This document shows, piece by piece, positions 1 through 5,793 of a stretch of 5,793 bases of DNA. This stretch comes from an uncultured Selenomonadales bacterium. GTDB lineage: Bacteria; Bacillota; Negativicutes; Selenomonadales; Selenomonadaceae. A program made the translations under genes and the position numbers. The stretch spans positions 1 to 5,793 of the forward strand of contig CAMJAZ010000135.1 in assembly GCA_946403735.1 (NCBI GenBank), written 5' to 3'. The notes beneath the pieces are model-generated. The model had not been told where the DNA came from. It saw nothing but the letters and a program-made list of their open reading frames with translations, and ran no database searches. Within the stretch, counting starts at the first letter, position 1. The number at the start of each line of letters is the position of its first letter.

Positions 1-129
1 AAAGACTGTGCAACGTCGGCAACGCTTACTTTCAACGAAAAAAATAATTGCGGTTACTTCGGCAATATCTCGGGTGACAACGTCGGCACGATTTATAACT
101 GCGTAATTTTTGCAAATAAAATCGCAAAC
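1..129 (+). other. C-terminal remnant of an upstream GLUG-like repeat domain (residues 1-43)
   Basis: The segment holds GYFGNISGDNVGTIYNC (residues 18-34), which follows the GLUG pattern of a Gly-rich strand, a short turn, then 'G-T-I-x-N-C'. It matches the complete GLUG array found later in the same protein (residues 613-823). Cys3, Cys17 and Cys34 fall in or near these motifs. DCAT at residues 2-5 recurs at 818-821, at the end of the complete array. The domain begins before the window, so its size and number of repeats are unknown. The assignment is by motif resemblance only. Confidence 0.55.
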
Positions 130-3100
130 GTTTTTGAAATTACCAATCCCGCCGCAACGGGTACGGTCAGCAAAACTTTTTCGGCGGGCGGCACATATCA
201 AATTATTTTGCCTACAGATGAAAATGTTGTCGTGACGGGCAACGGCACAAATTATGAAGGCAGACTTTTTATCAATCCCGGCGATACTTTTACCGTCAGC
301 ATTAACGGCGAAAACAGAAAACTTTTCAACCTCAAAACTGATGAGGCGACTGTAAACGATGACGGCAGTTATACTTTTACGGCGGGGAACAGCGGCGAAA
401 CTTTGGATTTGTCGGATGTTATAGCTCCGTTTATCAAGGGAACTTTTGCAAGCGGCCTGGTTTGGGAATATGACGCCGATAACAAAACCCTTTCAATCGG
501 AACGGCGGGTAACGGCGCTATGGACGATTACTCGGACGAAACGCCGCCCGCTTGGTATGCTTACAAAGACGAAATTAAAAACGTTGAGATTTACGCCAAC
601 GTTACGAAAATCGGCGCAAACGCTTTCAAAGATTTGAGCAACGTTCCTGCAGATAAATTTTACATTGAAGGCAGTATCCAAAGAGAAGTCGGCGACGGCG
701 CTTTCACGGGAACAATGATTAAAACCGTTCAGTTGCCGGTACACGCAATGCCGATTGAAGGTCACATTTTATTTTCGGGCAGTACTGAAAACAACGACAG
801 CGGCGTTAAAGCTTACATCAGCGGCGACAAGCTTAATTATGCTTTCATCAGCGGCTACAGACCTTCAAACAGTCAACAAGTAAGCGGAGGCACTTCAACT
901 TTTGATTATGACGGACAAGGCATTACTTTGGTAAGCAACATTTCCGGCGACATTACAATTACAGATACAGTCACGCAAACCGAAGCTGTAAACGTTATCG
1001 GCAAAGGCTTGACGTATTATTTGGGAGATCTCGGCGGCACAACCGATTCTTATGAATATCTCGTAATTTTCGGCAACGGCGCAATGACTGACTTTGAATC
1101 AGCCGATAACAGACCCGATGAAATTAAAAATCAAAAGGGAAATATTAAAAAACTTCATATAGGCGAAGGCGTTACGCATATCGGCGCAAATGCTTTTGAC
1201 GGTATCAGTTTTGATTCAATCAACATTAAAGCGAAAAATTTCACGGTTGCCGATACAGCCTTCAAAGGTTCAAATATAATCGCGGTGACTTTGCCAGATA
1301 ACGTTTCAATCAAAGAGACCTTTTTCCAAAACGGTAACACTTTCTTTGTCAAAGCGGATACATCGCAGTATATCAATCTTGCCACGCCAGCTGGTTATGC
1401 AATTTCAAATGTACAGTTTTCAAAGCCAATTTCTGCCGCTTATGATGACAATACTCATATTCTCTTGAACAAAGCCAAGATAACAGATAACGTCTTGACA
1501 ATTACGGCGGATTTGAAACAAGTTTGGACGGGTAGCGGCACTGAAGATGATCCGTACTTAATCATCGATGAAGATGGCTTGAAATTAATTGCGCACAACG
1601 TAAAAAGAGGCGTTGAGCGTTACGAGGGAAAATATTTCAAGCTTGCCAAAGACATTGAAATCAGCAGTAGTGACTTGATGATAGGTTACCCTTATACCGA
1701 TACCCCATCATATTTTAACGGCACTTTTGACGGCGACGGTAAAACAATTCGCGGTCTTAAATCTACATTGTTCGGCAATAACAAAGGCACGATTAAAAAT
1801 CTTCACATCGCAGACAGTACTATAAGCAACAATGATCTTTATTCGGGAGGAATAGTCTCTCTCAACTCGGGAACTATTGAAAACTGTAGCGTTGAATCAA
1901 CCGTAACGGCGGAGGTGAATTACCAAGAAAAATTCGGCGGTATCGCGGGAACAAATGACGGTACGATTAAAAATTGCACCAACGCCGCCGCAATTACTGT
2001 TGAAACGGCAAAAGAGGTTGTCGGCGGTATTGCGGGAATTGATGCGGGCTTTATAGAAAACTGCACGAACACCGCAAACATCAGCGCACCACTTTCAACA
2101 AAAGTAGGTGGTATCGCGGGTTCAAGCAATTCTGTCACGGGCTACGGCGATAAAGGTATCAAAAATTGCACGAACAGCGGCAACATAACAGGTTTAAGCA
2201 ACGTTGGCGGCATTTCGGGCTACGGTTACACAAGCTTTGACAAAAGAATTACCGATTGCACAAACAGCGGCGTTGTCACGGGTACAAGTGAAGTCGGCGG
2301 TATCGTCGGAAAACTTGACAATGATGGCTATGTTGAAAATTGTTACAACGGCGGCAACGTCACGGGTACGGGCGATAATCAATCTTATATCGGCGGCATT
2401 ATCGGCAACACTAACGGCTTAAGTATTTCAGGCAATAACTATTACGGCGGAGATTGTGCAACGGGCGGCGTCGGTAAAGAAAATATTTCGACGGGTGAAG
2501 ATGTTGACGGCGCTAAAAAAGGTTACCAAATTAATTTCGGCAATGTCACGGGCGCTGACGGCGTAACCTTAACTTACGATAAAACATATATCGGCGACGG
2601 CGAATCAATAAAACTTTCCTTGACACGCGGCTACAACTTAACAGATTTGAGAATTGGAAAAACTTCACTCACCAAAAGTGACGGCGAATATATTTTCAAA
2701 GTTCCCGAAGGTTCGACGGCCACAACTTTCACAATCGACGCAACTGTTGAGTTGGACGGCTTGACGCTTGACGCCGAAAATAATTACACGGGAATAATAG
2801 CAAACGGCAATACAAAAACCATTCAAGTCAAAGACAGTTCCAGCAATGTCGTTGAAACGATTTGGTTTGCAAAAGCCGAATACGGCGACGCCACAATAAA
2901 AGCAAACTTCGCCGGCGGCACATACAAAGGATTGGAAGTCGTCAAAGGTTACGTCAATATTCCCGCCGCCGATAACTCCGCCATTAACAATTTAATCATA
3001 TCGCCCAAAAATGCAGATTACTCGGGAGCAAGTGTCAGCGGTTCAAGTGACGCGGACAACTTGACGATTAACGGCGTAATTCTTCAATCTTCTTTCTATG

Positions 3101-5793
3101 AATATTCGGAAAGCGGCGCGTCACTCGGAGCGGACGGCAAAAATTACAATTACACGCGACCTGAATTTAATTTTAAAGGCAACGGCGGCGATGACGACGT
3201 TACTTTCAACAATATCACAATCAACGGCGGCAATTTCGATATTGACGGCGAATACGACGCAGACCATATTAAAATCAGTCACGCAACAATTTCCGGTGCA
3301 ACTCTCGCGGGTGCTGAATCAACTACGATTTATTCAGAGTCAAACCGCTTGAACATAGACGGCAGCGGCGGCGATAACGTCATAGAACTTGAAGACGTTG
3401 TTATAAACGCTCAAAGCACTCTTCACGCTTACGGAAACGGCAAAATTACCGCAACGAGTTTGACGGCGAACAGCGGCTCTTTTGTTGAAATCGGGCAATC
3501 GGAAAATTATTACGGCGACCATATAATTTTTGTAAACGGCTTAACTGTTGCCGAAAATGCCGACGTAAAAATTTTTGGCGGTTGCGATAACGACGTTATC
3601 AACGTGGCAAGTATCAGCGGTGCGGGTGTTGTCACGATTGAAGGCGGAATGGGTTTCGGTAAAATCAGCGTAGGCGGCGGCAATGTTTATGTAAGCGGCG
3701 GCGGCTTTTTGGATTATGTTGACGACGAAAACGGGAATTACATTGAAAAATATGTAACGGATAGTTCAAGCGACAATATCACGGTAAGCGGCGCAGGTAC
3801 GACGGTTGAGGCGGGCGCCGACGACGTTATCACAGTCACGGAAAATGCAACGTCGGTAATCAAGCTCGGCGAAAAATCTGTAACGGTTAAATCTGCGCAA
3901 GGCGACGCAACTTTCACCGTCAGCGACAATAACTTAAATATTACAAGCAAATTTGCAGGTACAATCGAAGGTGACGACCTCACTTTCATAAAGGACATTA
4001 CAAATTCCGCTTTCGGCGAAGTCAAGGTTGCCGAAATTAAAAACGGTGAGTATGTCCCGATAATTTATCTTGACGCCGAAAACAGCACAATCGCGCTTGC
4101 GCAGTCCGCTAAGCCTTACAAAATCAAAATAAAAATTTCCGACAACGAAACGAAAACTATTGAAGAAGTCAACGTTTCTCAACAGACAACATTAAAAGCC
4201 GTCTTTGAAAACGGAACTTTCAAGACGTTGCAATTTGACGGTGGCTTTGCAAAAATATCTTCCGAAAATCTGCGCGATATTTCCGTAATCCATGACGCCA
4301 ATATAATGTCAGGTGCAAACGGCAATGTCACGGCTGAAAATCTTGACGTTCAAAGTAGAGGATATATCGGAATATATGGCGGAGACGATGAAGATAATAT
4401 TTCGGTTAATGGCGCTCAAGTCTCATCTCAAGGCGTGCTTGTAGCAGGTACGGGCAACGACGGCAACGATACAATTTCTGTCAAAGATATTGAAGTTAAA
4501 GACGACGGAATATTTAGTGCTTTCGGCTACGGAAACGGCAACAAACTTTTTGCCGAAAACCTCAAAGCCGAAGGCACCGGCGCCCACTTCGCCATTGCCA
4601 ACGTTGCAGGTGCGAATAATACAATTTCAGTTGACGGCGTGACTTTGGACAACACCAATTATACTGCTCAAATCGGTAATTGGAACTCTGCCGACGAAAC
4701 AATTTCTGTCAACAATGTTTCTTTCAACGGCGCGGCAAATTTGCTTGTGGCAGGCGGCACAGGTGACAGCATTTCAATCAGTGACGTTAAATTAACTGCA
4801 ACTGATGAAAACGGCTTGACAGTTATTAATAACGGCAGTGAAAAAATTTCAGTCAACGATGTTTCAATGTCAAGCGGTCTGCTTTTGGTTAGAGGACTCG
4901 GCACGACGATTGACGAAGATATTTTTATCGGCGACGTGACAATCAGCGGCGGCAATTTCGACATTAAAGGCGATGAAGGCGCTGACACAATCACTATCAG
5001 CAACATTGAAATCGGCGCCGACTTGACGGCTTACGTAAAAGGCAACGGCGGCAACGATACAATCAACATTTCGGGCGTCACGGGCAACGGCACTATTAAC
5101 GTTGACGGCGGCGCAGGTAATGACGAAATAAGAATCGGCGCGGGAAATATTTATGTTGACGGCGGCACGGGTCAAGATAAAATTTACGTTGACGGCGCGG
5201 GTGCAACCGTCAAAGTCTATGACACTACCGATACAATCACAATCAAAAAAGACGTTGCCGCAGTTTTGGATTTCGGCGAAAATCAATTTGCAACGGTTCA
5301 ATCTTCGTCGGGCGACGTGACTTTTGACAAAGGAAAACTTTCCATTGCCGAAGGCGGAAAATACAGCGTTGAAGGTTATTCGGTTATGCTCAACTTCCCG
5401 AGCGAAAACAAAACTTTCACGATTAACGGTCACACTTACACAGCCAACGAACACGGTTTGACGTATGACGATAACGGCGTAACAATGTTTTATGACGGCG
5501 AATTTAACTACAACAACGCCACAGTTGAAGATGTTCTCGGCACAAGTGAAAGTACCAACTGGATACCCGTTTCAGTCGTTAAAAATAAAATCGCCGAACT
5601 TCCCGCAACGTTGAATCGTGAAGTTTATTTTGTCGACGACGTGACTTATGAAAAATATGCAAAACTTGAAGTCACGGGTGACACAACAAAAACTTATCGC
5701 GTTGTCAATGTTGACGGCAACGAAAATGTTTACAACGTTACTTTCGACATCAGCAATTTTGGTAAAGAAATTTCCTTTGAAGTTTTTGAATGG
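1..5793 (+). CDS. Giant multidomain repeat-rich surface/secreted protein, internal fragment (LRR_5/BspA, GLUG and RTX-like beta-coil modules)
   Basis: Frame 1 is open from the first to the last base, 1931 codons with neither start nor stop, so both ends of the gene lie outside the window and the full protein is larger still. Codon use is uniform (GGC for Gly, GAC, AAC, GTT, TTG/CTT for Leu, few Arg codons), and recognisable protein repeats run throughout in this frame, which settles strand and frame. The product is rich in Gly, Asn, Asp, Thr, Ile and Val and poor in Cys, Met, His, Trp and Arg, as is usual for extracellular beta-repeat proteins. Modules in order: GLUG tail, beta module, two LRR_5-like modules, full GLUG domain, beta module, two cap-coil-array-cap units, C-terminal region. 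No transmembrane segment, signal peptide, sortase motif, SLH, dockerin or catalytic motif is seen. Adhesion or surface display is inferred from the module families. No frameshift or interruption was found. Confidence 0.95.
163..420 (+). other. Small beta-rich module A (residues 55-140)
   Basis: Alternating hydrophobic/polar strands surround INPGDTFTVSI (residues 96-106) and DDGSYTFTAGN (120-130). The layout, a 'GD-x-hydrophobic strand' followed by a 'DG-(S/E)-Y-x-F' hairpin, recurs in residues 865-903, which also follow a GLUG domain, so I read both as copies of one beta-sandwich-like module. It loosely resembles the small Ig-like or divergent InlB B-repeat domains of bacterial surface proteins, but I cannot name a family with confidence. 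It probably acts as a spacer between the GLUG and LRR regions. Confidence 0.4.
436..750 (+). other. BspA-type leucine-rich repeat (LRR_5-like) module 1 (residues 146-250)
   Basis: The module starts with the lead-in that often precedes LRR_5 repeats in anaerobe surface proteins: 'G-L-V-W-x-Y-D-x-x-x-x-T-L-x-I-G' (residues 152-167), then NGAMDDY (171-177) and a Trp-Tyr segment (185-186). IKNVEIYANVTKIGANAF (192-209) is a clear 'I-x-x-V-x-I-x-x-x-V-T-x-I-G-x-x-A-F' repeat, followed by a second turn, VGDGAFTGTMIKTVQLP (230-246). LRR_5/BspA domains are known for protein binding and adhesion in Bacteroidetes, Firmicutes and trichomonads. Only about two repeats are present, fewer than in BspA itself. 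A related copy follows at residues 334-455. Confidence 0.75.
751..999 (+). other. Unassigned beta-rich stretch between the two LRR modules (residues 251-333)
   Basis: The reading frame stays open, with the same codon use as its surroundings. The sequence alternates short hydrophobic strands with Gly/Ser/Asn turns: HILFSGSTEN (255-264), VKAYISGDKLNYAFISGY (269-286) and GITLVSNISGDITITDTV (307-324). AYISGDKLNYAFISG has an internal 'A-(Y/F)-I-S-G' echo (271-275 and 281-285). I recognise no family. It could be a diverged repeat or simply a linker. Confidence 0.4.
1000..1365 (+). other. BspA-type leucine-rich repeat (LRR_5-like) module 2 (residues 334-455)
   Basis: The module repeats the plan of module 1: a 'G-L-T-Y-Y' lead-in (336-340), NGAM (359-362), the core repeat IKKLHIGEGVTHIGANAF (382-399), then a second turn, VADTAFKGSNIIAVTLPDNV (416-435). 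The core matches residues 192-209 at 11 of 18 positions by eye, including an identical IGANAF, at an offset of 190 residues. The two modules are therefore best read as an internal duplication that has since diverged. It probably shares the binding or scaffold role of module 1. The lead-in lacks the Trp-Tyr seen in module 1, and an insertion rich in Asp, Lys and Asn precedes the core. Confidence 0.72.
1522..1815 (+). other. N-terminal lead-in of the GLUG domain (residues 508-605)
   Basis: WTGSGTEDDPYLI (residues 509-521) is the familiar 'W-x-G-x-G-T-x-x-D-P-Y-x-I' start of bacterial GLUG or pectate-lyase-like domains. It is followed by a helix-like stretch (GLKLIAHNV, 526-534), then YFKLAKDIEI (545-554), FNGTFDGDGKTIRGL (572-586) and LFGNNKGTIKNLHI (590-603). 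These are the usual cap and first rungs before the Cys-bearing repeats. The family is structural: it is found in surface adhesins and secreted proteins of anaerobes. No pectate lyase catalytic residues can be identified, so no enzyme activity is proposed. Residues 456-507, just before it, are a beta-rich linker with no recognised family. Confidence 0.8.
1837..2469 (+). repeat. GLUG-type repeat array, seven copies with a Cys ladder (residues 613-823)
   Basis: Seven tandem repeats follow the plan 'G-G-I-(A/V/S/I)-(G/S) ... G-x-I-(K/E)-N-C-(T/Y)-N'. GGI motifs sit at residues 617, 646, 675, 703, 736, 766 and 798. Cys falls at 629, 659, 688, 723, 753, 781 and 819, a spacing of 28-38 residues. The clearest copy is GGIAGTNDGTIKNCTN (646-661). 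Variation lies in the turns: the fourth and fifth copies carry longer loops (708-720 and 741-750). Copy 7 ends in NNYYGGDCATGG, a common terminal rung of such arrays. The pattern predicts a parallel beta-helix-like stack in which each Cys occupies an equivalent rung position. This is a protein repeat; at the DNA level the copies have diverged. Confidence 0.85.
2470..2760 (+). other. Small beta-rich module B after the GLUG array (residues 824-920)
   Basis: After a Lys/Gly-rich linker, the sequence IGDGESIKLSL (864-874), LTDLRIGKTSLTKSDGEYIF (880-899) and VPEGSTATTFTIDATVEL (901-918) forms a run of strands and hairpins. The 'G-D-x-x-x-hydrophobic' strand and the 'D-G-E-Y-x-F' hairpin match module A (residues 96-127). 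Both modules sit directly after a GLUG domain, suggesting that GLUG plus this module was duplicated as a unit. It resembles the small beta repeats (divergent InlB B-repeat-like) of surface proteins, but that family call is tentative. Confidence 0.45.
2761..3000 (+). other. N-terminal cap module of coil unit 1 (residues 921-1000)
   Basis: The module begins LTLDAEN (921-927) and contains TIKANFAGGTYKGLEVVKGY (965-984). The same signature recurs 432-434 residues later as LDAEN (1357-1361) and TLKAVFENGTFKTLQFDGGF (1397-1416). Over the 23-residue core ten positions are identical, and several others are conservative (I/L, Y/F, E/Q). Each copy directly precedes an array of beta coils, so I infer a capping or entry module for a beta-helix. 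I do not recognise it as a named family. Confidence 0.5.
3001..3786 (+). repeat. Beta-coil repeat array 1 (residues 1001-1262)
   Basis: The array has short coils of the plan 'D-x-(I/V)-x-(V/I)-x-x-(V/I)-x-(I/V)-x-x-G-x-x-x-(V/I)-x-G-G', with strands starting near residues 1021, 1067, 1090, 1127, 1149, 1175, 1199, 1222 and 1260. Most spacings are 22-26 residues, typical of one turn of a right-handed parallel beta-helix. Some turns look like worn RTX nonapeptides: GNGGDDDVT (1060-1068), GGCDNDVIN (1193-1201) and GGMGFGKIS (1215-1223, lacking the Asp). Residues 1023-1058 and 1236-1255 interrupt the pattern and may be loops or insertions. No canonical RTX motif is present in this array. Confidence 0.6.
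3787..4056 (+). other. C-terminal cap module of coil unit 1 (residues 1263-1352)
   Basis: GAGTTVEAGADDVITVTENA (1264-1283), then a 'L-G-E' (1289-1291) and a 'S-x-x-G-D-x-T-F' segment (1298-1305), match residues 1732-1782 after array 2 in the same order and with nearly the same spacing (one-residue shifts). The segment therefore closes coil unit 1. It continues into a beta-rich tail (NLNITSKFAGTIEGDDLTFI, 1311-1330) that leads into the N-terminal cap of unit 2. No named family is recognised. Confidence 0.45.
4057..4254 (+). other. N-terminal cap module of coil unit 2 (residues 1353-1418)
   Basis: This is a second copy of the cap seen at residues 921-1000. LDAEN recurs at 1357-1361 and TLKAVFENGTFKTLQFDGGF at 1397-1416. 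The segment between them is about six residues longer in the middle of copy 1 than here, and includes the strand YKIKIKISDNETKTIEEVNV (1373-1392). It leads directly into array 2. The role as a beta-helix cap is inferred from its position before both arrays. Confidence 0.5.
4255..5193 (+). repeat. Beta-coil repeat array 2, about 13 coils of ~24 residues (residues 1419-1731)
   Basis: Coil starts, marked by an '(E/D/S)-x-I-(S/T)-(V/I)-x-(D/N/G)-(V/I)' strand, fall near residues 1419, 1443, 1467, 1492, 1516, 1542, 1568, 1591, 1616, 1641, 1664, 1688, 1710 and 1728. Spacing is 22-26 residues until the end, where it shortens to 18. Good examples are TISVKDIEV (1491-1499), TISVDGVTL (1541-1549), TISVNNVSF (1567-1575) and KISVNDVSM (1615-1623). 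Each is followed by a second strand such as LLVAGGTGDS (1581-1590). The regular period predicts a right-handed parallel beta-helix. The last coils grade into RTX-type nonapeptides. This array is longer and more regular than array 1. Confidence 0.7.
5041..5187 (+). repeat. RTX-like calcium-binding nonapeptides (residues 1681-1729)
   Basis: GGAGNDEIR (1703-1711) and GGTGQDKIY (1721-1729) both fit the RTX consensus G-G-x-G-x-D-x-(hydrophobic)-x at every fixed position and lie exactly 18 residues, or two nonapeptides, apart. GNGGNDTIN (1681-1689) fits except at its second position. RTX repeats bind calcium between successive turns of a beta-roll and usually mark proteins exported by type I secretion in diderm bacteria. 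Only two or three motifs are present, so one or two calcium sites at most are predicted. The secretion inference is weak because the C-terminus is not in view. Confidence 0.6.
5194..5385 (+). other. C-terminal cap module of coil unit 2 (residues 1732-1795)
   Basis: GAGATVKVYDTTDTITIKKD (1732-1751), then 'F-G-E' (1758-1760) and a 'S-x-x-G-D-V-T-F' segment (1768-1775), correspond to residues 1264-1305 after array 1. The offset is 468-470 residues with only one-residue shifts, which supports duplication of the whole cap-array-cap unit. It ends in KLSIAEGGKYSVEGYSV (1779-1795). No named family is recognised. Confidence 0.45.
5386..5793 (+). other. Unassigned C-terminal stretch running out of the window (residues 1796-1931)
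   Basis: The frame stays open with the same codon use. FTINGHTYTANEHGLTYDDN (1806-1825) and VTMFYDGEFNYNNATVEDVL (1827-1846) are strand-turn-strand segments. They are followed by a less Gly-rich stretch, NWIPVSVVKNKIAELPATL (1853-1871), and then beta-like segments with many Tyr, Phe and Val (1874-1931). The change in composition suggests a separate folded domain after the coil units. I recognise no family. There is no stop codon, membrane anchor or C-terminal sorting motif in view. Confidence 0.4.

Noticed and set aside
446..637. A 63-codon + strand open stretch in frame 2
   Set aside because: It overlaps the LRR_5-like module in frame 1, is short, rich in Lys, Arg and Thr, and has no family resemblance.
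1522..1815. Pectate-lyase-like enzyme activity for the beta-helix lead-in
   Set aside because: Only structural motifs are visible. No catalytic Asp/Arg set of polysaccharide lyases can be identified, and GLUG proteins are mostly non-enzymatic surface proteins.
1837..2469. A regular repeat with unit length of about 90 bases, considered as a CRISPR or DNA satellite array
   Set aside because: The repeat is conserved at the protein level (GGI...NC) with frequent synonymous changes and variable spacing. There is no constant DNA repeat with unique spacers.
3738..4182. Two overlapping - strand open stretches of 82-95 codons
   Set aside because: Both overlap the cap modules between the coil arrays, use different frames from each other, and show no domain or ribosome binding context.
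4668..5006. A 112-codon - strand open stretch rich in Ser, Leu and Pro that could look like a membrane or secreted protein
   Set aside because: It overlaps the most regular part of coil array 2, where the + frame is certain. The hydrophobic look comes from the antisense reading of Asp/Asn/Val-rich repeats.
5041..5187. A full RTX toxin or RTX protease assignment
   Set aside because: Only two or three nonapeptides are present, there is no zinc protease (HExxH-type) or pore-forming segment in view, and the rest of the protein is of adhesin-like modules.
4870..5454. A 194-codon open stretch on the - strand
   Set aside because: It is codon-aligned with the + strand gene, and its residues are simply reverse complements of the frequent sense codons (GGC to GCC, GAC to GTC, AAC to GTT). 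It would start at GTG, has no recognisable domain, and lies over clear coil repeats on the + strand.

Overview
The whole window lies inside one very long protein-coding gene on the + strand. Frame 1 reads through all 1931 codons with no stop and is open at both ends, so the true start, stop, promoter and terminator are outside the window. No RNA gene, mobile element, CRISPR array or intergenic region is visible. Shorter open stretches in the other frames and on the - strand are shadows of this gene. Below, 'residue n' means codon n of frame 1.

The protein looks like a giant, acidic, Asn/Asp/Gly/Thr-rich surface or secreted protein built from repeated beta-rich modules. The order is: (1) the tail of a GLUG-like Cys-bearing repeat domain (residues 1-43); (2) a small beta module (55-140); (3) two BspA-type (LRR_5-like) leucine-rich modules related to each other (146-250 and 334-455), separated by an unassigned stretch; (4) a complete GLUG-type beta-helix-like domain with a lead-in and seven repeats (508-823); (5) a second small beta module resembling the first (824-920); (6) two diverged copies of a large unit made of an N-terminal cap, an array of beta-strand coils of about 24 residues, and a C-terminal cap (921-1352 and 1353-1795), the second ending in near-canonical RTX calcium-binding nonapeptides; (7) an unassigned C-terminal stretch (1796-1931) that runs out of the window.

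The organism cannot be fixed from one gene. BspA-type LRR and GLUG modules are common in anaerobic gut and rumen bacteria, and RTX-like repeats usually go with type I secretion in diderm cells. The codon choice favours GGC, GAC, AAC, GTT and TTG/CTT, with moderate GC. Together these would fit a diderm Firmicute (Negativicutes, Selenomonadaceae-like), but this is a low-confidence inference. The likely role is adhesion or cell-surface interaction. No enzymatic motif, membrane anchor or secretion signal is visible in this part of the protein.

The most interesting feature is the evolutionary structure: the gene appears to have grown by serial duplication at several scales (LRR module, GLUG-plus-beta module, the cap-array-cap unit of roughly 430 residues, and single coils). 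Its two paralogous coil arrays differ in coil number and in the Asp residues that would bind calcium.
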